Assembly: GCA_031841125.1 (NCBI GenBank) | Contig: CM063109.1 | Span: 34,600,038-34,664,037 of the forward strand | From: Acanthococcus lagerstroemiae | Taxonomy: Eukaryota > Arthropoda > Insecta > Hemiptera > Eriococcidae | DNA length: 64,000 nucleotides | Direction: 5' to 3' | Notes under the pieces: model-generated | Database searches by the model: none | What the model was told of the DNA's origin: nothing | Seen by the model: the letters and a program-made list of their open reading frames with translations, nothing else | Program-made: the position numbers and the translations under genes | Shown: positions 34,782-46,689 of the stretch, in pieces | How the letters are laid out: each line of letters opens with the position of its first letter | Position numbering within the stretch: the first letter of the stretch is position 1

Positions 34782-35050
34782 TTTATTCAAATATTGAATT
34801 TATCAAATAATGATATCAAATTAAAGTTATCAAATTAAACAGGCGGGTTTTTCGGAAATTATACGAGAAAAGTGTTTAGTCCGCACCACAGCGAGAGCAT
34901 TCGGTATCACAGAAAACGAGAGTTTGTAGAGAAAGCGCGTGTATTGATCAATCGATAGTAAAAACAGATCTTCGTGAGTGCTAAACAAAAAGTGTAACTG
35001 AATTAAACAGATGTCCTGCCTGGCTGATCAAGGGAGAAAAAGGAGAGTGA
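34782..35050. other. No gene seen
   Basis: Spacer between the Helitron end and the hAT MITE, with TATCAAATTAAA-type repeats at 34795-34845. Confidence 0.4.
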
Positions 35051-35058
35051 GTCACGAG

Positions 35059-35261
35059 CCGAACCGGATTTCCCATAAGGCTGACTAGGCTGAAGCCTCG
35101 ACGCAATATTTTTGAAGAAAGAAAAAAAAAAGGAAAAGTTTTCCTTGGGTAGAAGGCATTTATAAAGAAAAATTGTTCACTTTCTTTTTTCCAAAAAATA
35201 TCTGGTCAGCGGCCCAAATTTTCCATTAGCCTTGAGTGCAAAATACTTAAGTCCGCCTCTG
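35059..35261. mobile_element. hAT-type MITE, 203 bp
   Basis: The right end CTTAAGTCCGCCTCTG (ending 35261) reads in reverse CAGAGGCGGACTTAAG, a hAT-type tip. The left end CCGAACCGGATTT (35059) is a decayed match. The flanking octamers GTCACGAG (35051-35058) and GTCATGAG (35262-35269) are an 8-bp target duplication with one mismatch, as hAT integration makes. There is no coding capacity. Confidence 0.7.
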
Positions 35262-35270
35262 GTCATGAGA

Positions 35271-35304
35271 ATAATAATAATAATAATAAAAAGAAGAAGA
35301 AGAA
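35271..35304 (+). repeat. (ATA)n-(AGA)n microsatellite
   Basis: About six ATA units pass into (AGA) units, directly after the MITE target duplication. Confidence 0.85.
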
Positions 35305-38279
35305 CGTGGTTTTGAAAATATCACGTACCGGAAGTACAGGAATGCAGGAGACAAAAGACGTTTGTTAGATACTCGCATCGTGCTACGCAGAAACTAGCCA
35401 GGCAAGAACGATGTACACAAAAATATATATTCGAGAGGAGAGGGTTGTCGCAAAATTAACATAAATTTTAAATTAAAAAGTATCTTGCTATATTTTTAGG
35501 TTACTGGACTGAAAGTTATTGACTCTAATATTTTTAGCATCTTAATCTCTTTATCGGGCAGACTCCCTTATGCAATCAGCGAGATCATAGATTGTTCCTT
35601 CTCAAATCTGAAGATGTGGAGCGATAGTTCATAAATAATACAGACGCATTGCTCAAGGCAGAACTCTCCTAAGCACCGTAATACGATTTCCTACTCAAAG
35701 CAAAAGAGCTAGTGAAAAGATCTATACGTACCAAAGTACCGGCGAGTGGATGGGAGGGGGGAGCCTCCTCCCAGTAATTTTTCAGAATTGGCAAATTTGG
35801 CAGAATTGTCCTTCAGTTGGCTTCAGGTCAGCTGTTGGCAAATCTTCAAGAACGTTTGCTTTTTTTTTCTTTCTTCATTTTTTCGTTTATCAATTTCAGA
35901 AATGTTCGTCGGTTGGCAAAATCGGTTATTTTAAATTTTCTGTTAGCAAAATTGAGTTTCCTCTCTACCATAGAAGGAAGTCGTCTCGGTAGGTCCCTGA
36001 CTTGAAACATCTTGTGGGGTAAATGGGCCAAATGTGGCCTCCAAGCTGTCCTATTGTTACAGCATCTCAAATGAAAATGTGCTGTAACAACCGTGCAGGC
36101 ACTCCCTTTCAATTCTTTTACTTTTTCCTCATTTGTCCCCGTTTAAACTTTTTTCCTTAATCTTCTGAAATTTCTTTCTTATGTTGTTGTGTTCATTAAA
36201 TCGCGTTTTCGTTTTTATGGAGGTAATCTAATTCACAGATATTGAAATATGGCGGGAAAAACAAAAGACGACAGTGGCGTATAGCCAAGAAGGAGTCAAG
36301 GAGGGGTGGATCCCTCTCCTTTTTGTCATTTCGTCAAATAGTATTTTACTGATTTTAGTACCCCCTCTAACAACCCCACCTCTTTGGTCATGACCAAACA
36401 CTCCCTCGAACACTAGGTTAGCTCACTGACTGACGATGTCTTGAAGTATTACGTTAGTAGGACTGTGATGGCTAAGGGTGATCAGGCAGAAGTCTGCTTG
36501 CACGATCACTGTGGAAATGTAGTCTTGGTCCTTTACCCGCTATAGTTTTATTGGCCAATAGTCACACTTTCAGTGTGTGCATCAGATTTCCGGTATGGAT
36601 AATGCTCAAATATTTTTGAGCCTTAATTCCAGGTTTTGATGTGTACTGTAAATCGCTAACTGGCTGCAGCGGCAGCGTCGAAAAACCAAGGTCATCTACA
36701 TATATACACGATCTTCCAAACCGTTTCGCAATTTTCCGAGGTTCAGACAAAGCCTCAGCCAAACGATTACTGTAATGATAATGTGAGGAAAAGGCTTTAA
36801 GGCTCGTTCTGGTATCTGATATGCGGTAAAATAACGAAATCGAACCGTTTTCCGAGGCCTATTCACGGGGGGCGCAAGTTTCCACAGATTAAAACCCAAA
36901 CCGGAGCCGACATTGTAATCTTGTATCAAATAAATTTCGTTTCCCCGAATCAAGAGATATTTAAAGAAGTCTACCCTTGTACAAATTCAACGTACACGAA
37001 TGACCTTCGAATCTCACACAAATTCGTTATTCTCGCGGCTACTTTTTCACTAAAAGTTAAAGGTGTACTTCGGAGTAATCCCACGATGACGGAGAGAGTG
37101 GCCTCATCAGTCGGGTAATCTTATTTGGAAATGGAAAATGATTTTGACGTTCGAGTTCAAAGTTCGGCGGGAAAATCGAGAAGCTCGAACGGTTGTGTGT
37201 ATGAAGCTAAGTTCGGTTAAAGTCAACACTAGACGGTTATAACCAGTGGCGTATATCTCCTCTAAAATAGAGGACGGACTACGTTATATACCCATTACCA
37301 CCCACTTACCCTCTTTACTCCGTCTTTTTTTCCAAGGGCACAGCGAAGCGAAGAATTGACGGAAGCATATGATTTTCCCAAGTGTAATGCTATTCCGCTC
37401 ATAATTGTGAGTGTTTTCTCCTTTTTTTCATTGCTAATATAGTTTGGGAGGAGCTTCTTTTTTCCTTCAGTCGCTAAATCTGTGTACTACATCTTTTGGA
37501 AGAGCTTGAAATTGTAAACATCGACATCATAAAATGCTGTGCTTTTGTATAATCTCCTACTAACTTGCATTTATAAAAAGTAAGGCAATTCTACAATGTA
37601 CCGTGACCTGTCTAGAATAACAAAAAAAGCGAACTCTTGGAATGTTGTCAGTTTGCTAAACAAGTAGTTATTGGCGTTCATAAATGTTTAGAATGTGAGT
37701 GTAAAATGTTTTGATTTTTTATAGATTTTGAGCCGTAAAAAACAGGTTTTTGAATTTCCCGTTTGTGCAAACAAAACTGGATTTATCATTAGGCGCAATA
37801 TTTTAGGGACTGCAAGGTTCTTACCGTATTTTCTTAAGCGTAATTTGTTGGGGGTGGGGGAAATCAAAACTATTTGTAAAATGGGTCAAACTTGTTACTC
37901 AGGTTCAAAGGTTTACAAGAAACTTCTTACAATGTTATTTGAAATCAAAAACTTCAAGAAGTCGTATTTTCTAGGATGAAGCTGGCAGCTTGTCTCTCCC
38001 TTCTCCCTCCTGACAGATGTTCTGACCAAACATTTTTGACCAGAATCAGTGGGAAAATTGGAAATTGAAGACCTAATTTTGCTTGTATATTGACATTTGA
38101 GTACAAAGTTCATAAAATTTAGTCGATTAGTGTGTATTTTTCACATATAGACACTCCCCCTAAAACAAGTCATCTTTGATTAGTCCCTAGAGTTTTAATA
38201 ATTTCTCCATTTTTACTTTTTTTTTGTCAAAAACTATTTGGATTAGCTGAGCCTCCGAACCTTGCGAAAGTTACAATTC
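35305..38279. other. No recognised gene; two hAT-like tips
   Basis: About 3 kb without a supportable gene. The tip CAGTGGCGTATAGCC at 36272 and CAGTGGCGTATATC at 37245 resemble the termini of the hAT MITE at 50990, but no partners or target duplications were found. Open frames at 35746-36112 are Phe/Ser-rich, overlap in three phases and look like chance. Frames at 36562-36953 and 37728-37979 have no recognisable domain. Confidence 0.4.
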
Positions 38280-38374
38280 TTATTTTTATCTATTAAAACT
38301 GCCGGAGGCATCCATTAATAATTATGGTAATAGTTTACACAGGTTGAGTCATCCTTACCTGTGTAAGGGTGCTC

Positions 38375-40920
38375 TTATTTACATCTTAAGGGTAAATCAT
38401 TTGGTTGGAATCTCTTCAGTCGACGGATCTCTTGGCTATTGTCTAATAGCTCGACGGCTGTAGGATTTACGTGGTCGTGAAATCTTCTTTCATACTGCGT
38501 GGCGAACCGTTGTATCTCCTCCATGACGGTCGGTATTTTCAGGTCGCGATGGATATCGGCGTTGCGTTCAAACCGGTATGCTCCGACTATGGTGCGTAGA
38601 GCTATGTTTTGACCTCGTTGGATGTTGTCTACATTGGACTTACTGGCACGGCCCCATAGCTGGATGCCGTAGGCCCAGATTGGCTTCACGACTGCAACAT
38701 AGAGTAGCCGCTTGCTCTCCAGAGATAACTGGGATTTTCGTCCCACTAACCAGTATAGGTTGCGCATACGTTGCCGTTTCTGCATGGTGTGATGCTGCCA
38801 GTTCAGTTTGCTGTTGATGTGCATTCCTAGATACTTCACTGTATTCTTTTGTGGAATGATTTGACTCTCGAGTGTTACTGGGGTGTAATTGTACTGCCGC
38901 AGGGTGAAGTTATTATGGGATGATTTTGTGGCGTTTAATTGGATCTTTCACTGGCGCGTTCACCTGTGGAAGTTGTCAACTGCCTTCTGTAGTTTTCAGT
39001 CGCCTTGGACAGGGTGTCAGACCCTGCTAATATGGCGGTATCATCGGCGAACATCGCTGTAGTCGTATTGCTAGACGTTGGTGCATCTGCAGAGAATATG
39101 AGGTACAAAATGGGTTCTAGGACGCTACCTTGGGGTACTCCTGCTGCGATGTTGTGCCACTGCGATGTGGCCTCGTCATTGATTACTCGAAACTGTCTTT
39201 CGCTGAGATATGAGTCGAACAGATCGCAGTAGTTTGTCGACAGGTGCTGCCGCAACTTGTTTAGGAGACCTTCGTGCCATACTTTGTCGAAGGCTTGAGC
39301 AATATCCAGAAATACTCCACAGCAGAACTTTCTCTCCTCCAGAGCTTTTCCTATTACGTCGGTAACTCGGTAGACTTGCTCTACTGTGGAGTGTTTTTGT
39401 CGGAACCCAAACTGGTGGTCTGGTATTAGTCCTTTTTCCTCGATCAATGGCCTCAGCCTCTTAAGAAGAAGTTTCTGAAAGAGATTTGACGTGATTGGGA
39501 GAAGAGAGATTGGCCGGTACGACGCTAATTGCTCTGCTGGTTTGCCTGGCTTCAGCAGCATTAGTACCTGGGCTTTTTTCCATATTTTTGGTACGTAATT
39601 TAGGCGTCTTACAGCGTTAAATATGAGCGTAAGCATTATTATGCCTTTTTTTGACAGCTCATTAAGCATTCGCGCAGTTATTTGGTCAAAGCCTGGGGCT
39701 TTTTTCGGGTTTAGGTTTTGGTCTATTTCTTTAGCGACCTCTAGGGGTGTGAAATGACGCACGGGTGCACTGTCATTTCGATTTGTCAACGGCATAGGGT
39801 AGAAAGGTTCAGATGGTGTCTCATTCGGTTGAAACACTTTTTCTAGGTATCTGGCGTACGTATCTGCTTTCTCTTGGTCGCTGCGGGCCCATGTCTCATC
39901 TTCATTTCGGATGGGTGGTATGTGGGCTGAGGGTCTTTTCATGCGTTTAGTGGCCTTCCACAGAGAGTACTCTGTGTCTTCTGTTGCAGTAAGTTGACTT
40001 ATATATGTTTTGAAGGTCTCGTTTTTAACCTCCTGAATTTTTGTATGTAGTTCCTTGCTTATTCGATTAAGCGCAGTCTTATCTTCCTTGCTCCGCGACT
40101 GATGCCATGCCCGTCGTGCTTTCCGTCGTTGCTTGACCAGTTGTCTTATTTCAAGAGTGTACTCGACCTTTTTTCGACGGGTGCTCCTATTTCCGGTGTT
40201 GCTTCTTTCGCTGCTTTTTGGATTGCTTCAGTAAACGCGATTACAGCCTCATCCACGTTCTGTTTTGATTTTAGCCTCACCTGCAAGTTAATGCCGGCAT
40301 CTAGTCGCTCTCGAAAGTGATCCCAGTTGGTGTGCTTAGTTGTCAGGATTGATCTCCTGACTTTTTTTTTATTACAGAGGAGCTCAGTCAGTAGCACTGG
40401 GATGTGATCAGAGGTCAAGTCGACTGTTCCATTCACTTCTGTGTAATTTGAGGATATACCTTTTGTAACTAAGAAGTCGATAAGATCCGGTCTCTTACTT
40501 TCATCTGTGGGCCAGTACATTGGTTTTCTTGATGTGATTACATCTGCTGGGATTTCCTAGATGGCTTTTAGTAGTTCGCGTCCCTTTGGTGTGATTAGTC
40601 TTGATGCTACAATTAGTTCGTTGTTTGGCTCTGCGATCTGCACTTTAGTAGCCTGGAGGTAGTCCTTCGAGCATTTTTCGAGTTCGTGATGTTTGATTGA
40701 GTCCTTGATGATGACTGCAGTGCCGCCTCTGGCTTTGTTGATCGGGTGTTCCGTGGTGTACACTCTATATCCTCTTATTTTTACCACTGTCCAGTTTGTA
40801 CAGTGTGTTTCAGAGATTAGGGCAACGTCAATCTTCTTCTCGTTGAGAAAGACTTTAAGTTCGTGTTTGACAGCCCGTTTGCATTCCAGGTAATTATTCT
40901 ATGGATGTTCATTTCTTTCT
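38375..40920 (-). pseudogene. Jockey ORF2: endonuclease plus reverse transcriptase
   Basis: The frame starts with MNIHRIITWNANGL (about 40913), then shifts to EKKIDVALISETHCTNW and KIRGYRVYTTEHP with GGTAVIIKDSIKHHEL (40557-40787). After a stop it continues RPDLIDFLVTKG and LTSDHIPVLL (40146-40520). A frameshift near 40165 leads to the RT (to 38935): LNPKKAPGFDQIT, YRPISLLPITSNLFQKLLLK, QFGFRQKHSTVEQVYR, GVFLDIAQAFDKVWH, AAGVPQGSVLEPILYLIFSA and the catalytic MFADDTAILAGS. A frameshift near 38995 is followed by the thumb KYLGMHINSKLNWQHH and RLLYVAVVKPIWAYGIQLWG (38375-38839). The catalytic residues are kept. Confidence 0.85.
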
Positions 40921-40969
40921 TTCTTTTTTTTTTTTTTTGCTTTGGTTGTCCTGGAGAAACTTGTTTTTT

Positions 40970-41705
40970 CTAGTTTCTCCAGTCGTTGGCAACGCTTGCT
41001 ACAGTTTTTATTATTTCGTCGAGTATCTTCTTCATCTGGTCACTATCTTCTAGCTCCTTCCCCTGATCTGTTTGCGATTTGGGTTGAGCTTGTTGGCTGA
41101 AGTCTTGTGATTCCTGCTGCTGTCTTCCCTTCTTTTTTGCGGCTTGGGAGTAGGATACACCTTGTTTGACAAAGTTCGTTGGTTTTTTCTCTCGAATGCG
41201 CTCCACTGCAGTCTTTGTTTTTGGATTGGCTTTTTCTTCTGCTGCTTTGTAAGCAGGGCAGCCCTTCCAGTTGGCTGTATGCGTACCTCCACAGCCTGCG
41301 CACTTGCGCGCCGTTTCTTTCGGTTTGCTACATTCCGATGATGCATGAGCCTCCGCGCATTTAACACACTTTGCTTGGTGCTTCCAAAAGTTCTGTGTGT
41401 GCCCAAATTTTTGGCAGTTTTTGCACTGAGGGATATCTTTCTTCTTACGCGGCGCTTCCACCGTTATCTTCTGGTACCATAGTGGTGAGTTCATCGCTTT
41501 TTTTGGCTAGTTCTGCTTTGGTTGCTCCATGTGCGTCCTGTAACTCCCTGTACTTTTGGAGTAGTACCTTGTAGTCTTCCTGCAAATCCTCGTACTTTTC
41601 GAAAATTCGCTCGTACTTCTGTTCTAACTGTTTTATCCTCTCTTTCAGCAGTTCTTTAGTAGGTGACATAATTACTTTAGATTGTTCGTGAACGACCGCG
41701 CCCAC
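40970..41705 (-). pseudogene. Jockey ORF1 with three zinc knuckles
   Basis: The first part (41445-41705) begins MGAVVHEQSKVIMSPTKELL and is a long coiled coil (KERIKQLEQKYERIFEKYED). After a frame change at about 41460 the second part reads EAPRKKKDIPQ, then three CCHC-like knuckles: CKNCQKFGHTQNF(W), CVKCAEAHASSEC and CAGCGGTHTANWKGC. A Lys/Gln-rich tail follows. In the first knuckle the last Cys is replaced by Trp. The PRE_C2HC domain that normally precedes the knuckles is absent, which suggests an internal deletion at the frame change. The product would bind element RNA. Confidence 0.8.
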
Positions 41706-41760
41706 AGTGCGCTGGTCACTGGTTTGCCGCGTTTGCGGTTTTGACGCCGCAATTAATTTT

Positions 41761-42519
41761 ATGTATCACTTACCGCCTGCTCAGTCCGTTACATGTTTAC
41801 ACTTTTTGGAAATAGTTCATTAATATTTCGATTATGTTATTACTGCATTTTACATGATTCCACGGAACGCGAAAACAAACGTTACAATCGTTTTGCTGGT
41901 ATGCAAGAACTATCCCTTGCGAAAGTATCTTAAAACTCTGAGAAAAATCAAATTGGTCCTCCATTGTAATCTATAATTATTTTTGACCCACTTCTGGTAA
42001 TATCTTAGTAACGGAACGTCATAGCGGAGTGCGTCCAGCAAATTTGAGCACAACAACCTAAAAGTAGTGAAGATCACCACCTGTTTCAATTTTTTTCATT
42101 CTTCTAAAATTTTCGTTGCTCATATAAGCATTTCGTCCGCCAAATACGACTAAGAAATTCGAACTGAACACCCAAAAATACCACAGAATCAGTTGTCGAT
42201 TCAATTTTTCAATTTTTCTTATTTTCTCTATTATCAGTACTTACTAATGAAAAATTTTCTATCGGGGAATGGGTTCAGCTAGAGGGCGTAAAAAACCTTT
42301 AGCCTACAATACAACAAAAATTACATCCCGGCTTTATATTCATGTGCCACTTATTCAAACTCTATTGAATTTAGAATCAAAATAACATTTTAAAGATACC
42401 TAATCAGATTAGGTCTTTACGTTGTAAGTTCATTAAAACATTAGGACAGATGCGAGATCTTGAATTTCAGCTGCAAAGCATTTAATGACTTCACCGCAGG
42501 TGATCAACTTTTCTATGTA
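41761..42519. other. No gene seen
   Basis: Unremarkable AT-rich spacer between the Jockey 5' end and the Helitron 5' end. Confidence 0.45.
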
Positions 42520-45392
42520 TCTTCTTATATTATAAAGGGCTTCGTTTTGTTCGTTGTAACGGCATCACGCGTTAACCGCTGATCGGATTGCCTTGAAATT
42601 GGCGCTACAGATACCTTACAACAAATACTCAATACTATTGAAGTCCAAATTTTGAAATTCGCTTTGTAAAAGCTGTAATTAAGCCTCAAAGTTGAAATGA
42701 CGTCACGCGCATTTAATGGGTGTTTCGGTGAGGTAATTGGTTGCGCGATAAGACGAGGTATATTTTCGTTGCAAAGCGAGCGCTTCAACGTCGAATGTTG
42801 GCACATGCTGGAAGCGGGGTGATTGGGATCAGTGTTACCACTTACCATGAAGATATGTTTAATTCTATCCAGTTTTTTCGGATGTTGGATTTCCTGTTTT
42901 TCTTCCACTTTGATTGAATTTTTTAAATTATGCTCCAAAGATGCGTTTGCAAAAACATTATTATTGTATTAAATTCAAAAAACGGAAGCAAGGAACAATG
43001 TCTCCAATCTCCAGTATTTGTCCATTAGGGTCAATAGATCAGTATGCAAGTTATCTCGAATGGAAGATGATGTTTCAGAGGGTGTTTGTGTCCAAGAAAA
43101 GTTTGAGTAAGTTCAATCGTTGTGGCATAATAAAGCTCAGAAGTTTAAAGCGGAACAGTTATGAGATTGATGTAAGTGCAAATTGCTCGCGGCTGACGTG
43201 CCGGATGTGTGGCGCAGTGGTCAGAACGAATGATACATTTTGATGCATGTTAACGGGGTTTGTACCTTGACAACGCCAAAAACAAATTTTGAATATATCT
43301 TAAGACAGGTTTCCTTTTTCTTAATGGGTGTTTTCAAAACTATTTTCTTCTTTTCTACGTATTTCCCCTCAATTTACCAATATTGTATATTCCAAGCAGT
43401 GACCTTTAAGCGATTTGACGTTATCAGTATCAGTATTACCTACAATAGAATAGTAAAATTGTGTCTTTTAAATATATTTTAGGCGGTTCCTTTTCTAATG
43501 GGTATTTTCAAAACTATTTGCTTCTATAAAATTCTACTTTTGTTCGTCGTCTTCTTTTTTTCTTTCAAATTGGCAATATTCCATGTTCCAAGCAGTGGTC
43601 TTAAGCGATGGAAATTGTAGGTGTTCTTTTTTTTATGGATATTTATATTTAAAATTCTGCGGGTTTTTTTTTCATTTTTCTTTTTTCCAAATTACCAATA
43701 TTCCAAGCAATAGCCTTAAGGGATTTGACGTTATCAGTATCAGTATTACCTACAATGGAATCGTGAAATTCTTTCATGAATATATTTTAGACGGTTCCCA
43801 CAAAAAATTCTACGTTAAATTGAAGAGATTGAAGAGATTAAAGAGATGTAGATGATTACTATACACCGGCTAGGCATTTTCAATGTGCGAAATTACAATC
43901 GTACTACATACAATGATGAGAAGAAACATATAGCACGACCTGTGACTCAAACAAGGTTGAAAACGAATCCACTAAAAACTAAAATTGGATTCGAATCCAA
44001 ATCCACGAATCACTACTTTTTTTTTGGATTCGAATATGATTTAAGAATGATTTACGTTTACTGTGATTCGAATCGGATTCGAATAATTGGAGTGGATTCG
44101 TGGATTCAAATCTACGAATCATCGAATCTAAGAATTATGGAATCTTTTTTAGCTGTTACAAAATCAAAAGAAACGATACCTATTTTACTCACTCCGCAAT
44201 CGTTGACAATTTTTTTCTTCAGAAAAACCAAATACTCCAAAAACTGGATCTTATTCGATGTAATCATAGTGAACGTACTTCCAGCAATGTGTAGTTTCCA
44301 AAGAAATTAAATTTAATGTTTCAACTGAGTAGGCCAGAAGGAATTTTGTAGCTTTTATTACGTTTTTTGAACTTTTTTTCGTTAAAAAAAAAAGAAAAAA
44401 GACCAAAACGGATGGCCATATTAGGTAACTTCAGCGCCTGATACGGCTAACAGAAAAATTCCGACGAATCCACGAAAAAGATTCGAATAAATTTTACGAA
44501 TCCGGGTCGTCCACTGGATTTGAATCACTGATACAAATCCAATTCCCAGAAGCGGAATCGAATCAATTTTTTTTTCGAATCTTTTCTAACTTTGGACACA
44601 AACATACAAACTGTTATCAAAGCCGTTATCCATAAAGTTTTTGAATGCCTCTGACTGGGACTGTGCAAATTGTAGAAGCGCTCTAGCGTCGAATAGGTTG
44701 TAACGTAAACCATCACCACTCGAACTTTAATCCTCTGAGGTCTATTCTGAAATATTTCATTAAAAATAAAAATAGTATTATAGAGATGTATCTCGAGTTT
44801 ATATTCCACCAAGTCAAAGCGGAGCAAGAGACTACTGAGTACAATCATGCTTATCGGGATACACCGATAAGTTCTTTATGATACGTAATATTTATTACTA
44901 TTGAAACAGGGCGTAACAATGAGCAAAAGCACCCTCAGTACTCCTACTGAGGACGTGAAATGTACAGGATAATTCGATCACTTCTCATTTTGGAGATAGA
45001 GAAGAACGGGTAATTCGATTTAATTTCCAATGATTACAAAGCTTACTCATTTATGAAAAATCAATTTCATGCTTCAGTTTCTTTCTATTTTTCCAAAATA
45101 TAAGCAAATGATCAAATCGTATAAAAGCCTGTTTTTGTCTGTATGGGAATTTACATATAATTTCGTTTCATACATGAAAAGTTGTATTTTGATCGTCTTC
45201 CATTTTGTTTCTTCTTGGGTACCACAGTATTTCTAGATAATCTGTTGAAAATTGTTTTCATGTTTTGTAACTTTTGATACATTTTATTAAGAAATTTCTT
45301 CCGGAGCACTCAGCAATTCATTTATTCTTTATAATAAAAATTCACATTTTGCAATATTATACAACCGTCCGAAGGACGGTAGGATCAGCTAG
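42520..45392 (+). mobile_element. Helitron with both termini, non-autonomous, 2.87 kb
   Basis: The 5' end is TCTTCTTATATTATAAAG (42520), preceded by A. It is followed by TTCGTTTTGTTCGTTGTAAC and CGCGTTAACCGCTGATCGGA, the familiar layout of insect Helitron starts. The 3' end has the perfect 7-bp-stem hairpin ACCGTCCGAAGGACGGT (45364-45380), then eight bases and CTAG (45389-45392), followed by T. The A and T flanks match Helitron insertion between A and T without a target duplication. No Rep or helicase domain was recognised; frames such as 42914-43243 (109 codons, Lys/Arg-rich) have no known domain. It therefore depends on proteins supplied elsewhere. Confidence 0.8.
43240..43810 (+). repeat. 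Diverged tandem repeat inside the Helitron
   Basis: Units share the block TTGACGTTATCAGTATCAGT followed by ATTACCTACAAT (43419 and 43728), AATATATTTTAGRCGGTTCC (about 43470 and 43787) and TAATGGGTRTTTTCAAAACT (about 43322 and 43496). They differ by insertions, giving periods of about 175 and 310 bp. Just downstream (43980-44130) is a patch of GGATTCGAATCC-type self-complementary words. Confidence 0.7.
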
Positions 45393-45832
45393 TTCTTATC
45401 TACCAGTCCCTAAAATGGTTCTCTCCTCTTTCCTCTTCCCTTACTTTTAGATACCACACTGTTTGTGTTGTTCTGGGTTTTTTAGTATCAGAAAAGAGCT
45501 TTCCCCTATAACATTTAGAAAATCCATTGGCACGAATCATTAGATAGAAATGCCGGCAAGTGAGTTTCACGGCCACAGAATATGGTTTGAATGTTTGTTT
45601 CGCTGTAATTTGAAAATTGTTACCTTTGAGGGGCGGGGCTCAAAATGCTCAAAAATACTTCGCAGTTTCATACATTCCAAGAGTGGCTGAATTTATTTCT
45701 ATTAGTAGCCTCCCTAAGTTATTCTTGAAAAAGATGACTGTGCTGGACGATCCATTCCGTCTTTCTTGAATCCCAACGTTATGGTTGAGTGAATTCGAAT
45801 AGACCATCACCACTCTTATGTAAATTGGACTA
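45393..45832. other. No gene seen
   Basis: Spacer between the Helitron and the Tigger remnant. It ends with ACCATCACCACTC, a word also present inside the Helitron at about 44710, hinting at a shared older repeat. Confidence 0.4.
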
Positions 45833-46545
45833 CAGTACAACCTCGATTATTTGAACCCCGATTATTTGAACTTCGGATTATTTGAACCTGAAAATTTCGT
45901 CCGTATTATTTGAACTTTCTCCGCATTATTTGAACCTTGGAAAAATCAAAAATTTTTATGAAAACGAGAATTTTGAGAGCAGTGAAGGTCAGGAAAAAGT
46001 GATCGATCGAGATATAGATACGGAGCTGCTTGAACTATTAGTGGAGATTTCCGGAGGCAGTGAGGTTGTGCAAGGAGATATCGTCGCCTGGATGGACGCA
46101 GATGATGAATATGATATGACCGACAATGATATAATTGAGATTGTGAATGAAGAAAGAACTGACGACCCTGAAGACGAAGATGAAGGCGTTCCTGAAGGAA
46201 CTATCAGTCATGCCGAAGGTCATGAAGCCATTGTGACGACGCTTGCATACATGGAGCAGGAAGAATTAATGACACTGGCCGAGAGAATCATGCTAAAAAA
46301 GTGGCGAGATAGTGCGCTGAAAAAAATTGAACTTTTCAAAACAAAAATTAGTCACGGACTTCTTTGATAAAAATTGAAAAAAATTATAATTACGTTATCG
46401 GTAGACACTACCCTTGTTTTTGTGTCATTTCATGCACAGTTTAAATAAATTAATTTACATAACAAGAAAGAAAAAAAAAACTCTGCATCATTTGAACTTT
46501 TGATTATTTGAACGATCCTATTCCCATCTCATCTAATAGTTGCGG
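45833..46545 (+). mobile_element. Tigger/pogo deletion derivative
   Basis: The left terminus CAGTACAACCTCGATTATTT (45833), preceded by TA, is the Tigger-type terminal repeat. It is followed by five TTATTTGAAC-type subterminal repeats (to 45945). The interior encodes only the C-terminal part of the transposase. At the right, ATTTGAACTTTTGATTATTT and GAACGATCCTATTCCC (46490-46530) match the usual Tigger 3' subterminal layout. The closing inverted repeat breaks off at about 46545, so the right tip is lost. Confidence 0.8.
45957..46367 (+). pseudogene. Tigger/pogo transposase C-terminus
   Basis: About 135 codons remain in frame to a TGA at 46365-46367. The acidic part reads LLELLVEISGG, WMDADDEYDMTDNDIIEIVN and EDEDEGVPEGTISHAEGHEA. 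Then comes TTLAYMEQEELMTLAERIML with KKWRDSALKKIE. Acidic 'D.EI...V', 'SHAEA...I.....Y.EQ' and 'LR..RD....K' are typical of the tail after the DDE catalytic domain. The helix-turn-helix and the DDE domain are missing. The open frame reaches back to an ATG at 45882, but those codons come from the terminal repeats. Confidence 0.75.
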
Positions 46546-46689
46546 GGTGAAAGTGGGAGGAAGTAATACACCAGTACTGTCCAGAAAAAGATTGTACGAA
46601 TGTATCAGAAGCTCGTTACGTGATGGTCTGTTTTCGGCGGCTTCTCATGTGTTTGTATTGTGAAACGATTTTCATCTCAGGGTGCGAAA
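46546..46689. other. Short spacer
   Basis: Non-coding transition from the Tigger remnant into the CpG-rich island. Confidence 0.4.

Larger units (their letters stand above)
38280..41760 (-). mobile_element. Jockey-type non-LTR retrotransposon
   Basis: A two-ORF Jockey element on the minus strand: ORF1 (zinc knuckles, 40970-41705), an A-rich spacer (T-run 40926-40939 on plus), ORF2 (endonuclease-RT, 38375-40920) and a short 3' UTR to an A-rich end at about 38280. It is nearly full length but broken by about four frameshifts and an ORF1 deletion. There is no RNase H domain, as expected for Jockey. Target duplications were not identified. Confidence 0.8.

Noticed and set aside
35746..36112. Phe-rich frames as a small membrane protein
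   Set aside because: Three plus-strand phases and one minus-strand phase are open over the same T-rich stretch; this is chance from composition.
42525..42938. 137-codon minus-strand frame near the Helitron 5' end as a gene
   Set aside because: It begins in the Helitron terminus, runs antisense to the element and has no domain; probably an incidental frame.
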